Assembly (NCBI RefSeq): GCF_016801865.2
Contig: NC_068939.1
Span: 182,806,034-182,870,033, forward strand
DNA length: 64,000 nucleotides
From: Culex pipiens pallens
Taxonomy: Eukaryota; Arthropoda; Insecta; Diptera; Culicidae
Direction of reading: 5' to 3'
Position 1 is the first letter of the stretch. Each line of letters begins with the position of its first letter. Under the pieces are notes generated by a model. It did not search any database and had not been told where the DNA came from. It saw nothing but the letters and a program-made list of their open reading frames with translations. The translations under genes were made by a program, and so were the position numbers. Positions 1 to 12,544 of the stretch are shown here, one piece after another.

Positions 1-560
1 CGGACGATAAATAATTTGCTGATAGATTAACCTTGATAAAAAAAATCTAAAATCTTTACTCCACGGATTTTTTTCAAACAACAACTGTCATAGCTCAGAA
101 GAATGCATTTGTGATATTCTGTTAAATATCTTATTTTAAAATAATAGAAAGGAACAGGAAACACAAATAAAACTACTTCTAGTTTTCAACGACTGCTTTA
201 GGGAGACACGTTTGATTTCACGTCAGTTGACACTCAATTGAACGTGTAATGAATCATTGTCACGAAAATATTATTTAAAACATGCTAATTTTATGTAGAA
301 CAACATACGTTTCCCTGACAAAAAAAAACAATTTAATGTTTAAACCTTCAAAAAGTCTCCATTTTGATTAATTTAAATCGAACATTTTTTTAAATAAAAG
401 GAAACCGCTTTCCAAAATTACAACGAACAAAAAAGAAGCTTAATTTAAGCCGTGCCATTCATTGGGTCAATCATTTGATACCAAAAAAAATACAATCGAA
501 AATCCGACAGCGCAGAAAAAAATCGATCCATTCGTTTGTTATTATCTCCATCGATAAGCC
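1..560. other. AT-rich DNA, no recognisable feature
   Basis: This stretch is AT-rich with many A and T runs. I see no open frame with coding character, no terminal inverted repeat and no clear match to the other repeat families in the window. Confidence 0.5.
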
Positions 561-1300
561 GAAAATTTCATTAAATAACTGCTGCGAGTGGGTGTGAGAG
601 TTTGTGACGCCCGCCCCCACGCCCAAACAATCCGATTGCAACGCAAATTGCAACATTGGTTCAATATTTATCATTCTCTTGGGAAAGGGGCAACGAACGC
701 GAAAAAAAAATACTCTGTTTTGGGTGGGGATAATCCTTTTAATTGTGTGCTTTCCCATTTGTGTGGGTCAAGCGGTTAATGAATTTACGATTATTTTTCA
801 TTATTTTGTTTGCTTCTGGTTTTACAGATGTATCATAAATTGAAAACAAAAGTGTACCAATTTAAGGCACATTTGATTTACGTAAGCACCAATGGAAACC
901 AGCTAAATTTTCTCCTTAAAAACACGACGATATGTGCAACTTTTGGGCGGGAAATTGCTCCCCTCATTAACACACAAACACACACACGTACACACGATGT
1001 TGGCAACCAGCCAGCCAGAAAATGTCGAAAAAGTTGCTCTTGGAGTCTCACATACGTTTCTAAAGTACACGCAAGCAGCCAAAATGAGCTTCATTAAAAT
1101 GAATTATTCCTCACCACGCATACACGTGTAGATTGGACCGACGTGTGAGGTGGGTTTTGGGGTTCGTAGCCGGTACGTGTTAATCTTGGTCCACGATTGG
1201 CGAGGGCACCCAAAAGAGACAAACGGTGTGGTAAATTAATTGGTCGTAATTAACATGATTTATTGTCAATTTGGCAGGAAGAAAGCCTTAGCAGGTAATT
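561..1300. other. GC-richer, apparently single-copy island
   Basis: Base composition is more balanced than in the flanks. The island holds a short CA-rich microsatellite near 968-990. Several overlapping short frames occur on both strands, but none shows protein-like sequence or a convincing splice structure. It is most simply read as intronic or intergenic host DNA between repeat blocks. Confidence 0.4.
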
Positions 1301-1389
1301 CGCCCTTCGAAAAATTGCCCCCATTTGGTTGGTATGTGGGAAGTTTTGAATAATATCTCGATCTCATCTTCAATTTAGCAATAAAGAAC

Positions 1390-1545
1390 CAACACATTGT
1401 AATAAGTCAAGTAGTTGTAATTGCCAAGGTTTAGCGATTGTCCACGCTCCATACAAAAAAGGTTTGTTTTGTATTGAAATTGTCCACGAAGGTTTGAGAT
1501 TTCCAAAAAAGTGTCCACGTGGTTTATGGATGGTTCCCAAGTAAG
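1390..1545. repeat. Fragment of interspersed repeat (GTGTCCACGTGG family)
   Basis: A nearly identical block of about 38 bp, containing GTGTCCACGTGGTTTATGG, occurs here (about 1503-1540) and again at about 24842-24880 in the same orientation. From general familiarity, this motif resembles a common mosquito repeat end, perhaps the 3' end of a retroelement. The family is not established from this window. Confidence 0.5.
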
Positions 1546-2049
1546 ATTTTCGATAATTCCTTAATAATATTATCAAATGACTAATTTGTGTTAATTTAAG
1601 AAAATATCTTCCAAAATGTTTATTCTTTATGTTGTGATAATTCGGTGGTAAAGAAGTACTAATGCTTTGAAAAATTCAGAGCTAGGTACTTACGTATCCT
1701 CGGATAAGAACTAAAAAAATGTTTTTGCAATACGGGTATCAAATGATCAGGAATTTGTCAACAAAATGTGAAGTAAAAGCATTTTTATGAATACTAAAAA
1801 TATTACACTATCTATTCTCGAGAAAAAAAATCAAAAATGAATAAAACTGTTATCACAATCAGGAATTTAACAAAGATTAAGTTTGCAACAGTGTTTGTTT
1901 TTAAAATCTGGACTTGTTTTTATTATGTATTATAATCAAAAATGATAAATTCCGAATCATTTGATATTAACATTCATATACATTAAATTAAATTTTTCAG
2001 CTATAAAATGTTTTCGATATTTTGATATTCATACTATCATTTTGTTTCA

Positions 2050-2180
2050 TTTCATTTATGTCGTTGTTTAAGCATAACTTGTGTGAAGTTATTATCCCAA
2101 GCTGAGATGTGGACTGCCTGCCTGCCAACAGCTGATAAATTCAAAGTTGGAAACAGAGTTTGCGGGTGCTTTAAGAATCG
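2050..2180. repeat. Degenerate repeat fragment
   Basis: This sequence, with GCATAACTTGTGTGAAGTTA followed by a CAGCTGAT motif, is matched in inverted orientation at about 33470-33545 and partly at about 46705-46770. The three copies share the 'gctgagat.tggact...caacagctgat' pattern. No ends are defined, so only a shared ancestral repeat can be claimed. Confidence 0.45.
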
Positions 2181-2301
2181 AGTAAATCAACTGAAGGAAA
2201 AAAGTTACAAAATAACCTTCGAAATAGATGTAAACAATTCTAATTTCAGGTTTTGTTATGAAAATACGTACTTTGAAGAAAAATTCCAGTGCTTACAAAT
2301 A

Positions 2302-3564
2302 TGAGCAAATCTCCACGAAATCGGACTTTTTTCTTCAATTTTAATTTTTGTATTTTTTTAATCCGGCTGAAACTTTTTTGGTGCCTGCGGTATGCCCAAA
2401 GAAGCCATTTTGCATCAATAGTTTGTCCATATAATTTTCCATACAAATTTGGCAGCTGTGAATTTTTTGATCGGTTTGGTGTCTTCAGCAAAGTTGTAGG
2501 TATGGATACGGACTTCACTGGAAAAAAAATGATGCACGATAAAAAAAAAATTGGTGAAATTTTTTTTTAAACCAAGACTAACATTTTAAAAGGGGGTAAT
2601 AATGAATTTTTGGCACTTTTGAAATGTTAATCTTGGTTTAAAAATTTTGAAAATATTTTTTTCGAAAAGATCGGAAAATTTCACAAATGTTTCATATTTT
2701 ATCATTGAAAATCGGACCATTAGTTGCTGAGATATCAACATTAGAAAATGGTGAGTTGTTTGGGTGAGACTCAGAAAACATCAATTTTCCTGTTTTTAAA
2801 CCTTTGCATGGCAATATCTCAGCAACTAAGGGTCGTATCAACAAAGTTCAATAAGGCAAAATATAGAGAATTTTCTCAGCTTTTCTAAAATATTTTTTTC
2901 AAAGGTGGGCAAACTTGTGCACTTATTTAAAAAAAATAAAAACTGCGACTATTTTCAAAAAAGTCACCTAAAAATGGATTTAACTTGAAAACGGTGCACT
3001 TTATCAAAATTTCACTAAGGTACTTTTTGATTGCAAATATTTACATCAAAAAATGAAGTTGAAAATTTTTTGCGATTAATTTTTCGATTTTTTGAAAAAA
3101 TCAGTGTTGATTCAAAAATTTATAACTCGGTCAAAGATTTTTTGCACAATCTGGAAATTTCTGAAAAGTTGGCATTTGATGTCCTCTAAAACATGTCAAA
3201 AAATGAAAAAAAAATAAAAATAGTGTTTTTTTTTGCAAATCAAGTTTAAGTGACAAAAAGTTAAATAAAAATCACCAAAAAAATGTTTACCGTGTATCAA
3301 TTTTATTCAGTGTAGTCCATATCCATACCTACAACTTTGCCGAAGACACCAAATCGATCAAAAAATTCCTTCAAAAGATACAGATTTTTGAATTTTCATG
3401 CATCGTTTTTGTATGGATAGCTGCCAAATTTGTATGGAAAATTATATGGACAAACTAATGATGCAAAATGGCTTCTTTGGGCATACCGAAGGCACCACAA
3501 AAGTTTCAGTCGGATTAAAAAATACCAAAGAAATCGAATGACCGAAATCTGAGGGAAGTGCTCA
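2302..3564. mobile_element. Long-inverted-repeat (foldback-like) element, TA flanked
   Basis: The outer ends TGAGCA and TGCTCA are flanked by TA on both sides (2300-2301 and 3565-3566). Arms of roughly 210-240 bp (about 2316-2525 and 3300-3540) are inverted copies sharing long identical stretches, such as GCCCAAAGAAGCCATTTTGC. The left arm lacks about 60 bp that the right arm has. The 770-bp centre is AT-rich and non-coding. Solo or decayed arm fragments of the same family recur near 8860-9010, 12545-12690, 13130-13200, 25735-25910, 30900-31010 and 55530-55600. No transposase is present, so this is a non-autonomous element. Confidence 0.8.
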
Positions 3565-3566
3565 TA

Positions 3567-4948
3567 TGCGATAACTATCGAAATCTAGAAGTAATGCTAG
3601 AGAATTTGATACCCATAACAAAAAAATAATAAATGATGAGTATTTTAAAATAAAAAAATATTTAAAATATTGATAGGGTATATTATCCATTAGTTGACCC
3701 CTTTCCTATAGTGAACCCTCTGAAGAGTTTTAAATGAAAAATGCAATAAATTGACAACAAGTGGGTATTTTAATAAAAAAACTTTTATTTGGCATGTTCT
3801 GCATAATGAAAAACAATGTTGAACAACATTTACTTGTACTTTTTGCTGGAATAATCTTTTTGGGTTCAAGATTTAACTTATAACCATATAGTTTTATAAG
3901 TACCAAAGTTCCAGAAATCGTAAGAATTATCAATATATCAAAACTATCGTTTTTTATACTACACATAAGCATATAAATTGTTGTTTTAAATTATAATTTC
4001 CAATTAAAAACAAAACTAATATTTTTTGGAAATCAAATTACATGTTTTTATCAGCAAGTGTAAACAAATCTATTATTTGTTTTGGCAAACTATTTAACTA
4101 ATTGATATGGAACAATTAGCATCAAAACGAGTTTTTTATACATTAATATTTACAAATTTAGTTTACATTGCTTTTTGACACGTTTTCATTAATTTTTGTC
4201 TTCTGAAAAATGTGTTCAAAAATCAACATCATTATCAACATACGTTGTTTCAAGCCATATTTTTAAACAAAACTTATATTTTTCTATTGAAACTGATCAT
4301 TCATTGATTCATTATAGTTAAATTTGTAAATTTTGGTATAAAAAAGAGCAATTTTCCTATTTTGGACCCAAGTCCACAATAGGATAATGGATCAGGGAAA
4401 ATGGCAATTTTTCTTCATAAAAGCAATTATTTGATGGAAACAAACAGTCAGAATTGTTCGAATGAGTGAGTTAAGAAAAAGTGCTTAAAATAGTGATAAA
4501 TTGTGAAAAATGCTCATCGGCTCTACTAAGGTGTCCACCCTTCCCTAAAAGCGTAGTTTGACGGAATTTCTAATATTTCTCATAAACAGTAAAATTATAA
4601 TAAATTATTTCCTCAAAATAACCTTTGAAACTTTCTGATAACCTATTTTTCGTTTATTCATCCGTATTTGGCGTGAATCCAGGATGAAATGGCTTTTTAA
4701 ACCAAAATTTTAACTTTTTAAATCAATTAAAAAAATGAATTTATGAAAAAAACGGAAGCGACGGAACACCTAATAATGTAGTCTACTTAAATTCACTAAA
4801 ACTCAATTCCATCGATTGGAGCGTGTTCAAAGAGTCCAAACAAAAAGTTATTTTTTTAGATTGGTGTCAGCCTTATGATTTAACGAAAAAAAAATTAAAA
4901 AGCTTATTCAAATCAAACTCAGAATGATTAATGATTTGTACGCAATTG
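3567..4948. other. AT-rich repeat-derived DNA
   Basis: No gene was found. About 4785-4850 resembles 15670-15715 (shared pattern ACTAAAA.TCAATT followed by GAGCGTGTT and AGAGTCC/AGAGCCC), so part of this stretch is an interspersed repeat remnant. The rest is unassigned. Confidence 0.4.
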
Positions 4949-5720
4949 TAAGACGCAGAAAAACAACTTTACATTTCCGATCGTGACAAAGTCGCGTTTT
5001 GACCTTTTCTCAGAACTTTCCCACCAGACCGGACGTAATATCGACTGGTACGATTTGTTCCGAAAGATTTGGTCAACCAATCTTGATATGTAGCTGCCGG
5101 CCCCAAAAATCGGCTACCATTACAACAATGTCGGAATAAATTTCCCTGCCACATTGTTAGCAGACCATTTCGCATTGCATTTGAATCGTCCATTAAACGT
5201 AACTGAATTTTGATTAATGTCCATTTGTGCGGCGGTGTTGAACCCCTCCCCCTCCTTAAAATTCCGTTCACGTATTCATAATCTGCGCTATTGGCCACAC
5301 CGAGTGGCCATTAACATTCCAGCCATTGTCCTCCTGCCATAATGAATCACTCCTCCTGCTGTGGTCAAATGGTACTGTTCCAAATTTGGCCCGGCCATAC
5401 ATTCCGGTCCCGTGGACCATTAGTTTCCACACCTTTCAGTTGGGGTGACCCCCCAGTCGAAAAAACTATTTCAAATTAATCCTGCGAGTTCGCGTCGTCG
5501 TCGTCGACATCTGGCGTGACTTTTGGTCATTCAGGGTAAACCAGCCAGCCATTTTCACTCCCACATCATTGGCCAGGCTGCCGTGTTGACCACTACAAGG
5601 TCCAAGGTCCCAGTCGAAAAAATATGAAGAATTAATTATATAAATCGCACTGGATTTATTTGTCGCTCTGTCTTTCAAACAGTCAAAGCTTTCGAGAGAG
5701 GAAAAGTTTAGATCAAAAAG
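4949..5720. other. GC-richer, apparently single-copy island
   Basis: This is balanced-composition DNA with no recognisable repeat. Minus-strand frames of 109 and 70 codons exist, but their translations lack familiar domains or coding bias. It is probably host intronic or intergenic sequence. Confidence 0.35.
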
Positions 5721-5950
5721 AAAAAGGGAACCTAAGGCAGTTCATTGGCAGAGCGATGGCGTGAAAAATAGCTATTTTTGAGTGGAAAGCTAGAGGAAAG
5801 AACTTGTGGAAGTGAAATTATGTTATCGGAAGAAGATTTATAATTAATTTGGTGATTTTGTCACCAAGAAGTCAATTTTTTTTAATCAGTTTCATCGTTT
5901 TCAAAGAATTTTTTACTAAGTTTTTTTTTCATTTTTATTGCTGTGCATTA

Positions 5951-6436
5951 GGGTGCCCAGAATATGAGACTTTTTCTCAAAACCTCGCTCCACAAGCTGA
6001 ATATTGCTCCTTGAGCTATTTTAGGACTCTGGATCAAATATGAGCAAAATCGGTTTACATTTACCCATTGATACTCAAAGGTGAAGTTTGTATGGGAAAA
6101 ATCGAAAAAATGTATGGAAAACCCAATTTCCTTATGGTTTAGTCTTCACGATGCGCTACTTCCATCCAAATATTCCCAAAAGTGAGATTCTCATTGGAAA
6201 TTTAATGATCTACAACTTTGTACAACATGCCAAAGCTGTAAAACTCGATCCTGAAAAGTTATTAGCGATTTTAAAAAGTCATTTTTGTATGAAAAACCCT
6301 TTTTTCACCAACTTTTGGCTCGGGTATCAATGGGTTAATCTCATCCAATTTCGCTCAAAATTTACACAGATGCTTAAAATAACCCAAAAAACAGTTTTCC
6401 GCTTGTGGAGCAGGGGGTCATTTTTTCTGGGCACCC
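5951..6436. mobile_element. TA-flanked MITE, GGGTGCCCAG family (copy 1)
   Basis: The element runs from GGGTGCCCAGAA to its inverted end CTGGGCACCC, with TA immediately outside both ends (5949-5950 and 6437-6438). It is 486 bp. A second copy lies in the opposite orientation at 32476-32954 and matches internally, including the stretch around GCTTAAAATAACCCAAAAAAC. The 132-codon frame inside is not conserved as protein and is treated as chance. TA duplication is typical of Tc1/mariner-type mobilisation. Confidence 0.88.
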
Positions 6437-6889
6437 TACTGTGCATGTTTCTTAAAAAATCAAAGCTGATCAGCAACCTCTATTAAGGTATTCAGTTTAA
6501 TGTAGAAATAGAATGTGATAAGTTCAGCATAGAGTGCACTCCACAATCAAAATACTATGAATCAAATCTGCAGGTTTAAAGGAGTTAACGGATTGTTAAA
6601 TTGTTCATTTTGCCCCAATTTCCCATTATTAATAATGTTCTGTTTTAACGTCACTATAAAATTTTAAGTTGGCTTTATTCTGCCATCAAAATTTGCTTAA
6701 CAAGTTTAAAAATTTCGAAAGAATCGAATTAAAATATCTAATAAAATACATCGCATGCTATACATAATTTTAAAATTACTTTTTTTGCAATTCCGTCGTG
6801 AAACTACTTTCTTTTCCTGTCATTCTTGAACGACGAAATAGCCTACTTTTCTGCACCAAAAATAACAGAATCGAATAGCAACACTTTTC

Positions 6890-7205
6890 AAAATAAATGC
6901 TGAAAAGTTCTACTTTTCAGCACTGAAATGGGTGCTGAAAAGTTGAACTTTTCAGCACTTGTTTTGAAAAGTAACACTTTTCAACATTTTTTTGATTTAA
7001 ACGATTTATTGACAAAATACATGAAAATTCGTCTTATAATTTCACTCAATGGATGTTTTTCGAAATTGCAAAAAATGTTGTATGGAACTCGTTGCAAAAC
7101 TTGATTTTTTCAGCACTCGTCGTATTTATCCAACTCGGTGAACCTCGTTGGATAAATGTACGACTCGTGCTGAAAAAATCCTCTTTTTGCAACTTGTTGC
7201 ATAAA
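6890..7205. repeat. Palindrome-rich repeat (GTGCTGAAAAGT family)
   Basis: The block contains stacked hairpins. GTGCTGAAAAGTTGAACTTT is followed by its complement near 6932-6958. A longer stem pairs 7103-7134 with 7147-7180, around a loop that itself mirrors CAACTCGG against CCTCGTTG. The same family is present twice, head to head, at 46914-47860. No outer duplication could be fixed. Confidence 0.7.
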
Positions 7206-9235
7206 CTACTATTTTAATATCAGTCAGTTCATTATATTATCTGCGATTCTACGTCAAACCAACCGGATTTAAATAAAAATTGTTTCGATTTGATTCAAAT
7301 TTCACCTGGAAGGGCCTAGGCCAAAATAAAAAAAAATATCCATAATTTTTTGTTTATTGATTAGGGTGATCCAAAAATTGCCTTTTCAACGATTTTCGCG
7401 AAACAACACAAACTATAATTTTTAACCATGGATATGGATTTGAATCTATGCATTGTTGATAAAAATGATTTTTTAAATTATAGAAAATACGGTCATACAA
7501 AATAAAATAATAATTAGATTTGGATCTAAGAAGAAGTCCCAAAATGTGAAACATTTCTTTTTATTTTCGAAATGAGACAATTGTTTTCTCAATTACAGTC
7601 TTTAAGGTTAAAATTTGTGAAATGATTTGTAAAATGAAATTTTGTTTATGATTTCTGGGTTACTATAGGCTCGATTTTTAATATTAAAAAAGGAAGTTTC
7701 CTGGAAATTTTCTGTTTTTTTCCATAAAAATTTCTTGATTTATTTCTTAACATTTAATAAAATTTTGTTAATGTCTGAAATTGCATAAATGTTTTATTCA
7801 GCTGAGAAAAACGGAAAAATATGCTAGCCTCCCTTCATTTAAAATTGTTTCAGTTAGTTGTATTTATATCTTCATTTAAATTTTAATGCACTTGAAAAAC
7901 AAAATTTTTGCCTCCTAGTGGTGGATATAAAATTTCAAAGATATTTCCAACGGCCTAAATTCACCTAAAAAGAAGATTGGACCAATTGTTGCTGATATAC
8001 AGGCTCTGGAAGAAAAACAGAGAGCTTAATTTAGTATTCATGCATTCCAAAACAGCGTTGTATTTTCAAATGACAGTAACTCCAAAGTAACTCAACAAAC
8101 TGAAAATTCGTCCAATTTTCAGTGACAAAAAAATTAAACTATCACAAAATAAAATCCTTTCATTCGCAAATAAATATTTTCCAAATTTTTAAATCAACCC
8201 AAATATTTGAAAGCACTTATTTTTGACCTTATTAAATGAAAAGAGTTGCAATAAAAAATTCTGAAGAATAACGTTCTCGAAAAAACCGTATATTTACCTT
8301 AAGTTTCATTTTAGATATCGAAATCGAACGCATATTTTTTGAGATATCTTTACTTACAAAAATTACGCAATTTTGATGATGCCCAAAATTTTCCTGTTTG
8401 CTTTCCTTTCAGAAGTTATTTTTCAGCAAGAATTGATCCAATCTTCAATGTCTTCGTAACATTTTTTAGGAAATTTTCTGATCCTTCAAAAAAAATATGT
8501 TCAGAAGTGGTTAAGCCTGGTCATAACTCTACAGGAAATAAACTCGTTTTTAGCAGCAAAAAATATGTATTTGGTAATTACTTTAACGGTGCACATTTTC
8601 AAACTTTATTTACACTACTTTTTGGTTGAAAATTTAATTTTACATCCAAGAATAAAATCAAACAAATTTTTCGTGTTTTTTTTATTTACAGCACTGCCTA
8701 ATGAATTTTGACCAACTTGTGCCATAGCTCAAAATGTGATTTTTTTGTAATCTATATCATTGAATTGATTTGAAATTGAAATTAATAACTTTACGGAATA
8801 TTTTTTTGTGTGAAGAGTCGAATTTAAAAAAAGGTATTTTTTTACGATAACCAAAGAAACCAAATGGATCCGAAAATCCGTTCTCACGACACAGATTTTT
8901 AATATTTAAATTGCATTTTTGTATGGACAGCTGCTAAAATTGTATTAAAAACTTGTATGGGCGTTTCAATAATGCAACATGAATTCATTGGTCATAAAAA
9001 TGGTAAACACAAACTTTCATCCAAATAAAAATTGAAAAAAAAGAAACCGTTGTTCGATATGCTACAAAAGAAGTGTTTTTGAACTGTAATGCAGACAAAA
9101 TTCCAGCGAATTAAGTTTTTTTAAATTAAAGTTTGAACATTATTCTGCAAACTAGAAATTAAGAACAGTTATCAATTTGGTATACACCAACTTATTTTGA
9201 TAAAAATAAATGCATATTTCAATATTTTATTTTGG
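7206..9235. other. AT-rich DNA with decayed repeats
   Basis: No gene is supported. About 8860-9010 is a degraded solo arm of the 2302-3564 foldback family (shared TTTTTGTATGGACAGCTGC, ATGGGCG and AATGCAAC blocks). Frames of up to 96 codons are AT-driven and look random. Confidence 0.4.
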
Positions 9236-10300
9236 TACTGTCTTCATGTCCTTGCGTAATCCCTGGCACTTCCAGATGTAACTCTAGCAAAATTAAAGGA
9301 AAGTACCTCCCTCAACATTTTTGTTTCACTTACACTCTCCAACGGTGGAACTAATTTACGAATGCTAATTTTCCTAACCACAGCAAAGGTTTCGTTTTTC
9401 TTGTTACATTCACCCCCACAGGAAGAAAAAAAACAACAACAGTCAAAAGGTGAGAAATGAAAGGAACGAAACGAAACAAAAAAATCTGAATTAAATTAGA
9501 ATTAGAGACCAACTGAGGGGGTGGAGGGTTGGTTCCTTGTATTAATAAACTGTGGTCACGAAACCTGCGAAGGTGGAAAGTGGAAAATGGTCATCTAATC
9601 GCATTGTTGTTCGCCGAGGGGATTATCGAGTGTTCCCGTTGTGAAGGCTATAAACGGATTTTCGATGAGGTCAGGCCGTGATGATTGATGGTTTCGGTTT
9701 GCAGTGATTTATGGACCGACTGAATCTGAAATTAATATCTAGAGTTGATTAAATTTAGGGAAATTAAGCGTACTAAGACTGAAAATCTTCAAATGTTCAA
9801 GAAACTTCCCTTAACTCACGCATCTTTAAAGGCAAACAATCGCAACATCAAATGCGTGCCAGTATTTTTATGTGAGCTGTGTGTGTGCTTTCCATTGTGA
9901 GGCTTCACCATTCGAATTCGATTTACCACGTCGTGCCTGGATGAAATGGAAAAAAAGGATTCAAAAGGGATCTTTTTTTTTGCTTCGTGGGAAAATTCAA
10001 CTGAATACATACAAGAAGGCTACAAAAGAGATTTTCTTGGGGCCTCGGCGAGCATTTTATCATACACACAATCACACACACACACACATTCGCTTTGTTG
10101 TCTGGAGGATTGTGCCCGGGAACAAATGGGGGAAAAATTGGAGAAGCTAAATCATTGGAAGCACTTAAGAAGATTAATGGTATTGCTTTGACCGGGGGTC
10201 GACTTACAGAAATCTCGGGATGAAAATCAATTGATTGTTGCTTTGATTTTTTGTTTGTCTGAGGAGTGATCAGAAATGGTAGCAGCTCTATCCGAATAGA
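9236..10300. other. Single-copy island with CA microsatellite
   Basis: GC is higher than in the neighbours and no repeat family is recognised. A CA-rich microsatellite lies at about 10062-10088. Overlapping frames on both strands cross the microsatellite and show no protein-like pattern. Confidence 0.4.
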
Positions 10301-11384
10301 TAGATCTCATAGAAGAAATTTTAATATTGAAAAGAAAAGGATAATGCAAAAGGATTTTATCGATTTATGATTAATAAAGAATATCCCAAAGCGATAAAAA
10401 CACTCAAAATAGATTGATAAGCTTCCGACAGTGATTGAAATGCACCTGTCAGCCAGACGCCATTTTGATATTAAACATTCATCATTGAAACACAGCAGCG
10501 TTCCAAACAACAACAAAAAAGAATCACAAATGTCACATCACTTGTCCAATCAATTTTCCACTTCGAAGCGCACGGTGTCTTGCTCAAAAACCGCTATCGC
10601 AATCATTTTATCTTTCAAACAACCGCGGAAAATCACACCATGCCAGCAGCATCCCCAGCAAGAGAAATTCACCCGACGAAAACGACGACGACGTGATGTT
10701 CCAGAGATATTCACGATCCGACAGTGGGTGTTGCGCAAACTGTTTGTCAATTTTTGGTTTTCCACGCGCGATGAGTTTTGGGAAATTTTATCGGCACTTT
10801 TCATGTTTGGCGAAGACTGTCCACTTCATGTAACATTGTTTTACGTTGTTTTTTTCTTCAAATTTGATATGAAGTTTACAAAAAGATATGAAGTTTACAA
10901 AAAGCAAAAAAAAATGACTATGTAGATCAACTAGAGTCTGGTTACAAAGTGTTGGAATAAATAAATTATAAATCTTCTGAAATATTGTCAACAATACGAG
11001 TTGCAACCAAGTTTTTTTTTAACTACCACAATCAAATAAATTCAAGGGTTATTAAAATATCAAACCTTCATTTCTCAGCGACTACAATTAACACGCCTGA
11101 ATTCTCATCTCCCAACTTTCACTGTCCTTTTTTCCGTCGTAAAATTCTTAGCAAAAATAATCCCGAGTGCGGTTTTCTGAGGAACCAAAAAAAAAATCAT
11201 TGGCGAGTATTCGAGAAAGAAACATTTCAGGCTGGGCATCCACGAGATAAAAGAAGAGATCTCACAAACTACAGTGACGGTCGCTATACCTGCTGAATTT
11301 TTTGGTGCAAGAATCACAAAATGATAGTTTTTTTTCTATCACTCATTTACAACACTAATTGTGTCAGTCAGACGCCGTGATTGT
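10301..11384. other. Island of unassigned host DNA
   Basis: The plus-strand frame at 10431-10925 is open for 164 codons, but its first codon is GTG, and its translation is rich in lysine and phenylalanine without a domain I recognise. A perfect 18-bp direct duplication, GATATGAAGTTTACAAAAAG-like, occurs at about 10866-10903. I do not call a gene here. Confidence 0.35.
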
Positions 11385-12240
11385 ACTATCTTGTCCAGCG
11401 ATGGAATAATCATCATCAAAAGAAAATCATTGAACCTTCATGAAGAGAAAAATCTGAAGAGAGCATGGATCTTCTCTCTCGCGCACGAAAGACCGGTAAA
11501 AGGAATCTAAAAAAAATCATCACTACACTTGCAAGTGTAACGTCACACGTCGAAAAAAACGACCTGTCACATTTTGTAGACGGGCAATGTGTGTAAACAA
11601 AGTGAAATAAAAACTTTTAAGGGGTGCTGACAAGGAAATTCACAAAAAAATCCTCAGCAGATTGATTTTCTTGCAGAATTTCGGGAGCGATTTTCTTTTG
11701 CGTGATTTGCCTCCTCTCTCTTTCGCGGGTGAAGAAAGTTCGCAAGTGAAATTGATTTTTTTGCGATTATTCCATCCCTGCTTGTCGTACACAGAAAAAA
11801 AAATCATGGTAATATTACATCTGGGAAGGGGTACATCTTTTATGTCAGAAAAAAGGTGTAATTTTACCTCTGGAAATGTGTAATTTTACCACTTTTCTGA
11901 TGTAATGTCACTTTTTCAGTCTAAATTGAGGTAAAATTACATCATAAAAGAGGTAATATACAACCTTCCAAAATTACAGCTTCCAAATTTACATTATTTT
12001 TTTCTGTGTACGTCGGTTTTTGTCAAGTTTAGTCAAGGACGCCATTTTGTACAGCTTTCAACAGCTCACCTTTACAAATCACCAAAACTCACTGAGTGAA
12101 TTAAAGGTCAAACATTAAAACGCGTTTCTCTCAAAACTTCAAAAAGCTTCATACGACAAGATAGCACGAGCACGTTGAACTGTCAAACGCGTTTGAACTG
12201 TTTGTGGTGAGTTCAAAATTGCCGTGGTGAGTTTACGCTG
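11385..12240. repeat. Probable repeat hosting a MITE insertion
   Basis: Sequence on both sides of the MITE at 11790-12008 carries inverted short matches (ACTATCTTGTC near 11387 and GACAAGATAG near 12155). This suggests an older inverted-repeat element interrupted by the MITE. The ends are not certain and there is no gene. Confidence 0.35.
11790..12008. mobile_element. TA-flanked MITE, CACAGAAAAA family (copy 1)
   Basis: The 219-bp element begins CACAGAAAAAAAAA and ends TTTTTTTCTGTG, with TA outside both ends (11788-11789 and 12009-12010). Internally it is built from repeated TAATTTTAC and TAATATTAC blocks in both orientations. A second full-length copy lies in the opposite orientation at 26190-26411, and a partial copy at about 51300-51475. 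Confidence 0.88.
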
Positions 12241-12384
12241 GGTTTTCAAACAGATTTAGGACTATTTGTCTGTTCTAGGCACCGTGTAGGAATCATGCAA
12301 TAGAGACAACCGAGATCTGTCTGTGGGTTGTCGTGCGAATAGTTTCAAACAATTTAGAAAGAATTGGAATTGGGTCAGTTGTGT

Positions 12385-12540
12385 ATTTTTTTATAGAGAG
12401 AGCGTAGTTGCCTCTCACCCCACTTTGCCTGGGTACAATCCCAGTCGACCCCGGTTGGATAGGGAAGTAAGTGTTAAGGAAGTGACCTGAGTTAATTATG
12501 AATCAAGTAGAAATAAAAAAAATAATAAAAAAATAATAAT
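12385..12540 (+). repeat. tRNA-related SINE fragment
   Basis: The sequence GGGTACAATCCCAG resembles a pol III B box. It is followed by CCGGTTGGATAGGGAAG and then an A-rich AATAA-type tail ending near 12540. This layout (tRNA-like head, short body, A-rich tail) fits an insect SINE on the plus strand. No duplication was identified, so the boundaries are approximate. Confidence 0.45.
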
Positions 12541-12544
12541 CTTC

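Noticed and set aside
6088..6486. 132-codon frame inside the GGGTGCCCAG MITE
   Set aside because: It spans the element end, and the corresponding frame in the second copy is broken.
10431..10925. 164-codon plus-strand frame
   Set aside because: It starts with GTG. The translation is a patchwork of lysine- and phenylalanine-rich sequence with no recognisable domain.
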